From: Methanosarcinaceae archaeon
GTDB lineage: Archaea > Halobacteriota > Methanosarcinia > Methanosarcinales > Methanosarcinaceae
Direction of reading: 5' to 3'
NCBI GenBank assembly: GCA_028690255.1
Contig: JAQVBP010000025.1
Location: forward strand, 1 to 16,762
DNA length: 16,762 nt
Shown one piece after another: positions 1 to 6,960 of the stretch. A program made the translations under genes and the position numbers. How positions within the stretch are numbered: position 1 is the first letter of the stretch; every line of letters starts with the position of its first letter. The notes under the pieces are model-generated. The model was given only the letters and a program-made list of their open reading frames with translations, did not search any database and was not told the origin of the DNA.

Positions 1-195
1 ATTTACAAAATACGCTCGATAATATTAACAAATGAAATAACTTTTACGGGGTTCAAAGATTCGTTTACCAGTAAAGACTGTGCAAAGTTGTTCCCATTCG
101 GAACTACGGCCATTCGGAACTACTGTGAAATAAGAAAATTAGTTTTTGAAGATATAAACAAATTGATGCAAAAACTAGATAAACTAATTAACTAA
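1..195 (+). CDS. C-terminal fragment of an unidentified protein (cut by window edge)
   Basis: Frame 1 is open from the first base to a TAA at 193-195, giving 64 residues with no start inside the window, so this would be the 3' end of a gene beginning further left. The peptide is rich in Lys, Ile and Phe. Its last 25 residues or so (VFEDINKLMQKLDKLIN) look like an amphipathic helix. The two copies of CATTCGGAACTAC at 94-106 and 111-123 fall in different frames of this ORF, so the repeat is in the DNA and not in the protein. I do not recognise the family. A chance open frame of 64 codons in AT-rich DNA is possible; the ordinary amino-acid composition and end at TAA favour a real gene end. Confidence 0.45.
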   Translation: MYKIRSIILTNEITFTGFKDSFTSKDCAKLFPFGTTAIRNYCEIRKLVFEDINKLMQKLDKLIN

Positions 196-421
196 AAATA
201 GTTGCAAATATCCTCACTGCCAATCATAAAGAAGAGCCATATTTTTCCTGATTTCCCGTTTTCCAACCCTTCCCTGCCGCCGTCCGTTTTTCTCTTTCCA
301 TTTCTTCACTTAGGCCAGAGCAACCGTAAATGGCGTCTTCCGTTATTTTTTTCCGTGTGTTCTGTGTGTTCCGTGGTTTGCTTCCTTTGCGCCACACTAA
401 AAATCACTCTTCACCTGTTGA
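196..421. other. Gene-free stretch with decayed repeat and a 9-nt tandem repeat
   Basis: No supportable gene is visible. The stretch 302-320 (CTTCACTTAGGCCAGAG) resembles the segment CTTCACTTCGGCCAGG found after the first hairpin in the intergenic repeat family further right, so it is probably a degenerate piece of that family. At 352-378 there are three 9-nt units in tandem: TCCGTGTGT, TCTGTGTGT, TCCGTGGTT. An ATG-initiated frame at 202-447 has a composition dominated by Pro, Ser, Phe and Leu and no ribosome binding site, so I do not call it. Confidence 0.4.
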
Positions 422-1011
422 GGGGCCGGTTTTTCAGAACTCCATAAATAACCCGGCCCCCCTCATATAAAAAATTCAAGCTCAGAAACCCGGCCCAGGC
501 GACTCAAAAAGCCTTTCGTCAAATCAGGCCAAATATCTTTTTTCTGTATTTCCGGCCCTTCAACGCCACAGGCCGGTTTTTATCTATGCGCTTCTCCACT
601 TCAACCAGTGCCCTGATTTTGAGAATCAAACAAAATTCCCGGTAACCGTTCATGATTTCGAGAAGAAAAGACATCGCTTTCACCGGTCGCTTGCGACCGG
701 CCTTTTCGTGATGACAAACATAAGAAATAACTTCACGGAAACCCGGCCTTGAATTCTGAAATCTCCATTTCTTCTCAAAAAACGGCGTTTGAAAAGTATG
801 CATCTATTTCGCATCATTCTCGAACTGCCCGGCCTCCTGCGTCGGCCGTTGAGGGCCCAGGGTTTCTGAAACACAAAAACCCAACCCTGGAAAATCAAAA
901 ATTCTATCTCCAAAATCCGGGCCAGGCGACTCCAAAATCCTTTCGCCACCTCCTATAAAATATATTATTTCTGTTACCCCGTGGTTTCCGGCCCTTCGTT
1001 CTATCGAGCCG
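422..1011 (+). repeat. Intergenic repeat array A, about 1.3 units of a ~440-bp element
   Basis: The array holds two copies of the conserved core CCCAGGCGACTC/GCCAGGCGACTC (493-505 and 921-932), two TATA-like segments (about 527-540 and 953-966) and two copies of the TTTCCGGCCCTTC hairpin start (550 and 986), about 436 bp apart. Between them is the full unit, with the CUUG hairpin at 683-700 and the segment GTATGCATCTATTTCGCAT (796-814). Inverted repeats at 422-429/453-460 (GGGGCCGG/CCGGCCCC) and 857-864/883-890 (CCAGGGTT/AACCCTGG) occupy corresponding places in the two units but differ in sequence. The second copy is truncated after its first hairpin, before the methyltransferase promoter. 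The orientation given is that of the TATA-hairpin order. Confidence 0.75.
549..708 (+). ncRNA. Candidate structured RNA, repeat copy A
   Basis: A weak TATA-like segment (about 527-540) precedes a hairpin CCGGCC/GGCCGG (552-557 and 571-576) followed by five T. The segment AATTCCCGGTAACCGTTCATG lies in the middle. The far end is a perfect 7-bp hairpin CCGGTCG-CTTG-CGACCGG (683-700) followed by CCTTTTCG. The same order recurs in copies B, C and D. Transcription, start and end are inferred, and the strand follows the TATA-to-hairpin order. The CTTG loop here replaces the GCAA loop of the other copies. Confidence 0.3.
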
Positions 1012-1101
1012 AGAATTGTCAAATAAATAATAAGATAAAAACTAAGATTTGAAAATATACAGTCGTATATAACAACCTTAATAAAGTATATCTGATAATA
1101 C

Positions 1102-1115
1102 TTATTTATATATTT
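1102..1115 (+). promoter_or_regulatory. TATA box for the SAM methyltransferase gene
   Basis: The AT-rich segment TTATTTATATATTTG lies about 45-55 nt before the start codon at 1160. That distance allows an archaeal transcription start near 1130 and a leader of about 30 nt containing the GAGGT ribosome binding site. The region 1012-1101 is AT-rich and holds nothing else I can name. Confidence 0.5.
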
Positions 1116-1159
1116 GTAATACACGCCCGTCTGAAATGGGGGCCTGCTGAGGTTGTAAC

Positions 1160-2005
1160 ATGGATTCGGATGCCATTGACTGGAACGAGGTCTGGAAAGA
1201 GACGCTGGAAAAACAGCTGGAATCGAACAGGAATGTGGACTGTGCGAGCATATGGTACAGTAAGGAAAACGCCAGGCGTTTCTGGAGGATGTTTCAGGAT
1301 GAGAAGTCAAGGGCAATAACCGAAAAGAGAATCGAGGGCATGAAACTCTCCCCAAACTCCAGGGTCCTCGATATAGGGGCCGGGCCGGGGACCCTTGCAA
1401 TTCCGCTTGCGGGGCGGGTCGCCCACGTGACCGCTGTGGAGCCTTCGGACGGCATGGTGGGGGTCATGCGGGAGAACATCGGGGAGTTCGGGATCAAAAA
1501 CGTCGAATGTGTACACAAGGACTGGGAGGCCGTTGATGTCGAATCCGATCTTTCCGGCCCTTATGACGTGGTTTTTGCCTCCTATTCCCTGGGCATGAAA
1601 GACATACGCGCCTCGGTCCGGAAGATGATGGACGCTTCTTCAAAGTACGTTTACCTTTACTGGTTTGCAGGGGAAACCTCCTGGGATATGCATTCCCGGA
1701 AACTCTGGCCGCTTCTGCACGGGAGGGAGTACCAGGAGGCCCCGAAGTGCGACGTCCTCTATAACGTGCTCTATGACATGGGAATCTACCCGAATGTAAG
1801 TGTTTTTCCCTTCGAGCACGTCCACAGGTATGCAAACCTTGAAGAAGCTGTTAAGGACTTCAAATCATACTACAATGCAAGCTCCGATGCCCAGGAGGCC
1901 GTCCTCAGGGACTACTTCGAAGGCGTGCTTGAGGAAGACGACGGAGGCCTTGTTCAGAGAGGTTGGTCCACAAGGGTAAAACTGTGGTGGGAAAAGCCAA
2001 ACTGA
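1160..2005 (+). CDS. Class I SAM-dependent methyltransferase
   Basis: A 281-residue soluble protein with the Rossmann-fold methyltransferase signature. Motif I, VLDIGAGPG, is at residues 69-77; the acidic residue expected at the end of strand beta-2 is E94 in VTAVEPS; and YDVVFASYSL (135-144) fits the beta-4 region. The N-terminal 60 residues are helical and charged, and the C-terminal part (about 165-281) is rich in Trp, Tyr and His and probably forms the substrate cap. The substrate cannot be told from the sequence. The start is supported by GAGGT placed 7 nt before the ATG. The gene stands alone between two copies of the intergenic repeat (arrays A and B), with its own TATA box and no operon partner. 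It ends in TGA, 10 nt before a 10-bp inverted repeat. Confidence 0.85.
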   Translation: MDSDAIDWNEVWKETLEKQLESNRNVDCASIWYSKENARRFWRMFQDEKSRAITEKRIEGMKLSPNSRVLDIGAGPGTLAIPLAGRVAHVTAVEPSDGMVGVMRENIGEFGIKNVECVHKDWEAVDVESDLSGPYDVVFASYSLGMKDIRASVRKMMDASSKYVYLYWFAGETSWDMHSRKLWPLLHGREYQEAPKCDVLYNVLYDMGIYPNVSVFPFEHVHRYANLEEAVKDFKSYYNASSDAQEAVLRDYFEGVLEEDDGGLVQRGWSTRVKLWWEKPN

Positions 2006-2014
2006 ATCGATAGG

Positions 2015-2477
2015 GACCGTGCAGGGCCGGTTTTTCTGAATCACAACAACCAATTCTGCACGGTCGGAATAAACATGCCTCCAACCAGCTCACAAATCCG
2101 GGCCAGGCGACTCTAAAAACCCTTCACCAAGACCGGAAAAATATATTGTTTCGGTTTTTCAGAGGTTTCCGGCCCTTCAGCGCCATAGGCCGGTTTTTAT
2201 CTTTCCGCTTCTTAACTTTAGCCAGGCCCCTTATTTTAAGAATCGAATCCAATTCCCGGTAATCGTTCATGATTTCGAGAGGAGGAGACGGGGCTCTCAC
2301 CGATCGCGCAAGCGAGCGGCCTTTTCGTGATAACACACATAAAAAATCGAGTTCACAGAAATCTTGCCACTGCTGATAAATCCCCCTTCCTCTCAAAAAA
2401 CGGCAGTGCAAAAGTATGCATCTATTTCGCATCATACTCGAAAAGACCGGCCTGATGGCCGTTGAGGGGCCATTTTT
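2015..2477 (+). repeat. Intergenic repeat array B, about one unit
   Basis: The array begins with a perfect 10-bp inverted repeat (GACCGTGCAG at 2015-2024, CTGCACGGTC at 2056-2065). It continues with CGGGCCAGGCGACTC (2099-2113), a TATA-like segment (2141-2153), the hairpin 2169-2193, the GCAA-loop hairpin 2300-2319, the ATGC/GCAT element (2416-2432) and a final GGCCTGATGGCCGTTGAGG. It lies in the same orientation as arrays A, C and D and fills the gap between the methyltransferase gene and hicBA. A 103-codon minus-strand frame across it is a by-product of the repeat: the corresponding frames in the other copies are shifted. Confidence 0.75.
2166..2328 (+). ncRNA. Candidate structured RNA, repeat copy B
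   Basis: A TATA-like AAAATATATTG (2142-2152) lies about 25 nt upstream of the hairpin CCGGCC/GGCCGG (2169-2174 and 2188-2193), which is followed by five T. The unit ends in CCGATCGC-GCAA-GCGAGCGG (2300-2319), a stem with one A-G mismatch and a GNRA-type loop, followed by CCTTTTCG. The spacing between the two hairpins is nearly the same as in copies A, C and D. Expression is inferred. Confidence 0.35.
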
Positions 2478-2530
2478 TTTGAACCATAACTACTGTCAAC
2501 AGCGGTTTAAAATTCCCTAATTCAAATCAG

Positions 2531-2540
2531 TTTTAAATAC
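2531..2540 (+). promoter_or_regulatory. TATA box for hicBA
   Basis: TTTTAAATAC is the only good TATA-like sequence before hicB. A start about 25 nt downstream would fall at about 2558-2565, leaving a leader of fewer than 10 nt before the ATG at 2568. That suggests a leaderless or nearly leaderless mRNA, in keeping with the lack of a convincing ribosome binding site. Confidence 0.4.
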
Positions 2541-2567
2541 TCACCGACCCAATAGTGTCATGGTACA

Positions 2568-2795
2568 ATGGAAGGCAAGAGCTTGAATTACACGGTCCTG
2601 ATCGAACAGGATGAGGACGGAATGTACATAGCAACAGTCCCTGATATTCCAGGCTGTTATACCCAGGGAAAAACTGTGGAACAGGCCATGGGGCGAGTTA
2701 GGGAAGCAATCCAGGTATGTATTGAGGCCGAAGAACTGGAAGATATTTTGCCAATGAAATTTATTGGAATTCAACAGGTTGAGGTAAAGATATGA
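2568..2795 (+). CDS. hicB: HicB family antitoxin
   Basis: A 75-residue protein of the HicB/UPF0150 family. The segment DGMYIATVPDIPGCYTQGKT (about 17-36) is the family hallmark and is followed by the usual EQAMGRVREAIQVCIEA helix. HicB antitoxins bind and block their HicA partner and usually repress the operon. This one is the minimal form: it has only the partial RNase H-like fold and no C-terminal helix-turn-helix or ribbon-helix-helix domain, so any DNA binding would need HicA or another protein. The gene overlaps hicA by 4 nt (ATGA at 2792-2795), showing translational coupling. The order hicB-hicA is the reverse of the classical hicAB order but is common in archaea and cyanobacteria. Confidence 0.88.
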   Translation: MEGKSLNYTVLIEQDEDGMYIATVPDIPGCYTQGKTVEQAMGRVREAIQVCIEAEELEDILPMKFIGIQQVEVKI

Positions 2796-3025
2796 GCAGG
2801 CTACTTCCCGTAAGTGGGAAGAAGATGTGCAAAATACTTGAGATACTTAATTTTCAAAAAGTGCATCAGGTCGGGAGCCATGTAAGATATGTTCACCCTG
2901 ATGGCAGGAAGACAGTAGTGCCTGTGCATGGAAATGAAGATTTAGGCCCCGGTCTGATCAAAGAAATCTTGAAACAGACGCGGACGTCTCGGGGGACGTA
3001 TGAAGAACTGAGGAGAAATGTCTGA
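2792..3025 (+). CDS. hicA: HicA family mRNA interferase toxin
   Basis: A 77-residue basic protein with the double-stranded-RNA-binding-like fold of HicA (YcfA family). The segment VSGKKMCKILEILNFQKVHQ (7-26), then GSHVRYVHPDGRKTVVPVHG (28-47), is the family core. H30 in the G-S-H motif is the catalytic histidine of known HicA toxins and is intact, so the toxin is predicted to be active. It would cleave mRNA independently of the ribosome and is neutralised by the HicB encoded upstream. It starts inside the hicB stop codon. The pair sits alone between two repeat arrays, which fits a mobile or recently acquired cassette. Confidence 0.88.
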   Translation: MSRLLPVSGKKMCKILEILNFQKVHQVGSHVRYVHPDGRKTVVPVHGNEDLGPGLIKEILKQTRTSRGTYEELRRNV

Positions 3026-3060
3026 GGAATGTAAACTACCCCTCCAAAAAAGATCAATCT

Positions 3061-3690
3061 TCAGTCGTTCGGGGCCCGTTTTTTCCTCTCCCCAGCAATC
3101 AATTCTACCCGGCCTGATTTATAAATCCATCTCACAAATCCGGGCCAGGCAACTCAAAAACCCTTCCCCAAGATCTTCAAAATATATTTTGTCTATTTTT
3201 CAGAGGTTTCCGGCCCCTCAACGCCACGGGCCGGTTTTTATCTTTCCGCTTCTTCACTTCGGCCAGGACTTCACTTTTACGAATCAAACAAGATTCCCGG
3301 CAAACGTTCATGATTTCGAAAGAAAGGAGAACGGGGCACTCACCGGTCGCGCAAGCGAGCGGCCTTTTCGTGAGAACAAACATAAAAGATCGAGTTCACA
3401 GAAACCCGGACTTGAATATTGAAATACTCCATTACCTCTCAAAAAGCAGTGGTACGAAAGTATACATCCGTTTCGCATCCTTCCTGAAAAGCCCGGCCTC
3501 CTGCGTCGGCCGTTTAGAGCCCGGATTTTCCTCTCCTCGGCAATCAATTCCACCAGGCCTGAATAAACAGGTCTCGAACCTTTCACAAATCTTGGCCCGG
3601 CGACTCAAAAGACTTTTAACCAATATCGATAAATATATATATTCTGTTTTTCAGAGGTTTCCGGCCCCTCAACGCCACGGACCGGTTTTA
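3061..3690 (+). repeat. Intergenic repeat array C, about 1.4 units
   Basis: Core segments (CGGGCCAGGCAACTC at 3141-3155; TTGGCCCGGCGACTC at 3592-3606) and hairpin starts (TTTCCGGCCCCTCAACGCCACGG at 3208 and 3659) occur twice, 451 bp apart, so the array contains a tandem duplication. The full first unit includes the GCAA-loop hairpin (3343-3362) and CCGGCCTCCTGCGTCGGCCG (3494-3513). The second unit is cut shortly after its first hairpin and runs into the upstream region of the pilin gene, so its TATA-like AAATATATATATTC (3630-3643) could serve as the pilin promoter. Confidence 0.8.
3207..3369 (+). ncRNA. Candidate structured RNA, repeat copy C
   Basis: This is the best-preserved copy. A palindromic TATA-like AAAATATATTTTG (3179-3191) lies about 25 nt before a 7-bp hairpin CCGGCCC/GGGCCGG (3210-3216 and 3228-3234) followed by five T. 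The conserved GATTCCCGGCAAACGTTCATG follows, and the unit ends in the hairpin CCGGTCGC-GCAA-GCGAGCGG (3343-3362; one G-G mismatch) and CCTTTTCG. Length, strand and expression are inferred from conservation between copies. Confidence 0.35.
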
Positions 3691-3829
3691 TAGTTACACT
3701 TAGCCACTTCGGCCAGCCCTGATTTTGTGTCTCAGACAATAAAAAATTATGAAATTTAGAGAGATACGACTATATATTCTCATGGAGCAATACCACTTCA
3801 TTATTCTGGAAACTTCCGGCGGCATCACA

Positions 3830-4306
3830 GTGATCAAAAACAAAAACCTGAAAAGTTTTATCAGGGATTCTAAGGGAGTATCCGAAGTTTTAGGAGAGAT
3901 TCTTCTCGTGGGAATTGTAGTACTGCTCCTTTCAGCGCTTTCCGCTGCCGTGTACGGCCAGATGGGAATGAATAACGTCCCGCATGTAGAGCTCCACGAA
4001 ATGGTAAACACCACCTCCAACAGGATAAAGGTCGAACATGCAGGAGGGGAGTCCATAAAACTCGATTCCATAAAAATAACCCTGTATCACAACGGAAACA
4101 AATACGATTTTTATCCCTCGGACCCTGACATTACCTGTGATTCTGAAAACGGAGTCTGGAAATTCGGAGAGATCATAATTCTCGATACGGACCAGGCGCG
4201 AAGCATTAACATGACAATAAATGACACCGTTGACCTGTATTTCATCCACACGGATTCAAATCAGATACTCCACAAAGTCAGGCTTTCGGATGCATGGAAT
4301 AATTAA
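3830..4306 (+). CDS. Archaeal type IV pilin (pilin N-terminal domain)
   Basis: The mature sequence begins VSEVLGEILLVGIVVLLLSA after SFIRDSKG, the classic class III signal of archaeal pilins: basic leader, cleavage after Gly by a FlaK/EppA/PibD-type peptidase, Glu near the mature N-terminus and a hydrophobic assembly helix. The remaining 115 residues or so form a beta-rich, acidic, extracellular head with sequons (NTT, NMT, NDT). The frame is open back to ATGs at 3749 and 3782. I prefer the GTG at 3830 because it gives a normal 17-residue leader, but no start has a good ribosome binding site, so the N-terminus is uncertain. A 53-nt gap separates it from the PKD protein, its likely operon partner in building a cell-surface fibre or adhesin. 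It ends in TAA. Confidence 0.75.
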   Translation: MIKNKNLKSFIRDSKGVSEVLGEILLVGIVVLLLSALSAAVYGQMGMNNVPHVELHEMVNTTSNRIKVEHAGGESIKLDSIKITLYHNGNKYDFYPSDPDITCDSENGVWKFGEIIILDTDQARSINMTINDTVDLYFIHTDSNQILHKVRLSDAWNN

Positions 4307-4359
4307 AAAAGATATCACATCTCAGAAAAGGGATTTACTTATTTAAAAAACGATCAAGG

Positions 4360-6846
4360 ATGTTTATGAGGGCTAAGGCAACAATTCCCGGCACCGTAAA
4401 GTTGAGTACTCCTTTTACTAATTCGGAAAATGCGACCGCAATAGCCCTTGCTGCAATTTTACTATTCGCACTTATAGTTACAGTCTACACCGTGATTCAG
4501 GTAGAATACGTGCCGGAATGGAAAACCGATGCCGAATACGCTCACATGAACGAGGTATGGGCGGACATGGGAACGGTTAAATCAAGCATAGACTCTCTGA
4601 TCGTACTCATGGGGTCCGATAACTCAACGGCTGAAGCCGGGATCTCGATAAGCGTACCCTTAAGTATGGGGGGTGGGGAAATTCCTGTGGTAGGCACCCT
4701 GAAGTCCGGGGGGACTCTTGCCGTCAATGAAATACCACATACGGTTGAAATAAAAATCATAACTGATAGCGATGACTATCCTGAGAACTTTACTGATCCT
4801 TATAACTATATTTATGACTGCGGGACTGTTACATTCCATTCAAACAACCGGTACTATGTGGACCAGGTATTCTGGTATGAAAACGGGGCCCTGATTTTCG
4901 AACAGGACGACCGTAACCTCATGAAATTCCAGCCTTCCTTCATAAACTTTAATCGGAATGCAGAAAACGAATACGTTTACATAAACCCCGTAGAAATTCT
5001 GGGAAACCCGAATTCGATTTCCGGAAACATCCGTGGCAGTCTCAAGTTATCTGCAAATAGCTATGCCCCGGAATTAAATTATACCACCCATGAAAATATC
5101 TCAATCAACATCTCCACAAAATATCCCCTGGCCTGGGAAAATTACTTCAAGCTAACGGCCAAAAACGCAGGGCTTTCACTCAACGAGAACTATACCCTTA
5201 GCTCTACCGAAGAATCGGTAAACTTCACCTACCTGGCAGGAAACCACACGAATGTACATATCCGCAATGCCACGATTAAAGCCGAAATCGTAGTAGGAGG
5301 CGAAGGAAGTACTGCCTGGGAATTATGGGAATACGATGAAGTACTTCCTGTCGCCGACTTCACCTTCAACGTAAGCGAAGGATACGCCCCCCTTACCGTC
5401 AATTTTACAGATCATTCTAAAAACGCAAACAATTGGAGCTGGGACTTCGGAGACGGAAGCCCCCTCAATAATACGAAGAACCCGATACACACTTTCGTAA
5501 ACCCTGGGACTTACACCGTCAACCTGACCGCCAGAAATGAAAACGGTACCGATACTGAAACCACCACAATAACAGTCCTGGGAATAATAGCGAACTTCAC
5601 AACCAACGTAACAAACGGCACGGCCCCTCTGACCGTGCAGTTTAACGACACCTCCACCGGGAACCCGATTTCCTGGTTCTGGGACTTTGGAGACGGGAAA
5701 TACTCCACTGAGCAGAATTTGACTCACATCTACAATACAACAGGGATTTACATAGTCAACCTCACCGTCAGCAAAGGAAACGACACAGACTCAAAATCTG
5801 CCACAATAACAGTATCAGAAATAATAGTGAACTTCACAACCAACGTAACAAACGGCACGGCCCCACTGACCGTGCAGTTTACAGACCAGTCTCAAAACGT
5901 AAGCATCTGGAACTGGAACTTCGGAGACGGAAGCCCCCTCAATTATACAAAGAACCCGATACACACTTTCGTAAACCCGGGGACTTACACCGTCAACCTG
6001 ACCGCCAGCAATGGAAACGTCACAGACTCAAAATCAGCCACAATAACAGTCACGTATCCTATAATTTATCCGGTAGCGAACTTCAACGCCAACGAAACAA
6101 ATGGCCCGGTTCCTCTGACAGTGCAATTTACCGATAACTCCACCGGGAACCCGACTTCCTGGTTCTGGGACCTTGGAGACGGGAACACCTCCACGGAGCG
6201 GAATTTGACTCATACCTACCATACAGCAGGAAATTACACCGTCAATTTGACTGTGAGTAACGGTAATGGAGCTGATTCCTATTTCAAGGTGATTAGTGCA
6301 GGCGTTCTGCTGACCGGAGAATGGTATACCTACAACAACGCCTCCGTGACCGGGGACGCGACGATTGATGTGGGGGCTCTTCAGGACTATGATCCAATTA
6401 TTGAAGGATACTTTGAGCCCGGAGGAGGGGAAATAAACGTCCTTATAGATGATTATGAACCGGTGAATTATACTGAATCTGTTCTCGTAGAGAACCAGGA
6501 TGTTTATGTACTGGACTTTAGTTTCGTGAATTTCTATGAAACTGGTTCAAACGTATCAGATGTAACGATTCTAATAGTTTATGCGTATGATAGTACAAAA
6601 AAACACGGCAGCAGTACTCCTATGCCGGAAATTGTAATAACCCTTCAAGATCAAGTACTGACTACAATAAATCAGAATGAACTGGAAGACGAAAAATGGT
6701 ATGTATTCAGAGATACGCTTCATTTTGAAGAACCACCTACAGCTGAAGATATAACGTCCCAACTGAAGGTTAATATTAATGGGGTATCTAGAGAAGGGGT
6801 ATTCCTAATCGATTACATAGGGGTGTATCTGGGCGGAGAGGGATGA
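4360..6846 (+). CDS. Large membrane-anchored surface protein with four PKD domains
   Basis: An 828-residue protein. Residues 27-46 form one hydrophobic segment (ALAAILLFALIVTVYTVIQV) after a short N-terminus, so it is a pilin-like or signal-anchor protein with its bulk outside the cell. Residues about 50-325 are a beta-rich region of unknown family. Four PKD domains follow at about 329-407, 408-485, 486-565 and 566-648, marked by WSWDFGDG, WFWDFGDG, WNWNFGDG and WFWDLGDG. A further unrecognised domain occupies about 650-828. N-glycosylation sequons are dense throughout. PKD domains in archaeal S-layer and surface proteins serve adhesion and spacing. Domains 1 and 3, and 2 and 4, are the closest pairs, showing duplication of a two-domain unit. 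The start is ATG 4360 or ATG 4366; AAGGATG lies before the second. Confidence 0.8.
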   Translation: MFMRAKATIPGTVKLSTPFTNSENATAIALAAILLFALIVTVYTVIQVEYVPEWKTDAEYAHMNEVWADMGTVKSSIDSLIVLMGSDNSTAEAGISISVPLSMGGGEIPVVGTLKSGGTLAVNEIPHTVEIKIITDSDDYPENFTDPYNYIYDCGTVTFHSNNRYYVDQVFWYENGALIFEQDDRNLMKFQPSFINFNRNAENEYVYINPVEILGNPNSISGNIRGSLKLSANSYAPELNYTTHENISINISTKYPLAWENYFKLTAKNAGLSLNENYTLSSTEESVNFTYLAGNHTNVHIRNATIKAEIVVGGEGSTAWELWEYDEVLPVADFTFNVSEGYAPLTVNFTDHSKNANNWSWDFGDGSPLNNTKNPIHTFVNPGTYTVNLTARNENGTDTETTTITVLGIIANFTTNVTNGTAPLTVQFNDTSTGNPISWFWDFGDGKYSTEQNLTHIYNTTGIYIVNLTVSKGNDTDSKSATITVSEIIVNFTTNVTNGTAPLTVQFTDQSQNVSIWNWNFGDGSPLNYTKNPIHTFVNPGTYTVNLTASNGNVTDSKSATITVTYPIIYPVANFNANETNGPVPLTVQFTDNSTGNPTSWFWDLGDGNTSTERNLTHTYHTAGNYTVNLTVSNGNGADSYFKVISAGVLLTGEWYTYNNASVTGDATIDVGALQDYDPIIEGYFEPGGGEINVLIDDYEPVNYTESVLVENQDVYVLDFSFVNFYETGSNVSDVTILIVYAYDSTKKHGSSTPMPEIVITLQDQVLTTINQNELEDEKWYVFRDTLHFEEPPTAEDITSQLKVNINGVSREGVFLIDYIGVYLGGEG

Positions 6847-6960
6847 AGATACCTGAAAAATACGCCACCTTTTACTCCGCAAAAAATATATAGTCCGGCG
6901 GCGGGCCTAAAATACGGAAATCTGACTTGCAGGGGAATCCCCTGGAGATATTCCAGAACG
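6847..6960. other. Short spacer with hairpin after the PKD gene
   Basis: A perfect inverted repeat CAGGGG-AAT-CCCCTG (6930-6944) is followed by CTGGA/TCCAG (6942-6946 and 6952-6956), but no T tract follows, so a terminator role is doubtful. The stretch joins the PKD gene to repeat array D and is not itself part of the conserved repeat core. Confidence 0.35.

Noticed and set aside
804..1400. 198-codon minus-strand frame before and over the start of the methyltransferase gene
   Set aside because: It crosses repeat DNA, an AT-rich promoter and the antisense of a clear methyltransferase; no domain and low-complexity composition.
2124..2435. 103-codon minus-strand frame in repeat B as a protein gene
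   Set aside because: Corresponding frames in copies A, C and D are shifted by indels, which points to non-coding DNA.
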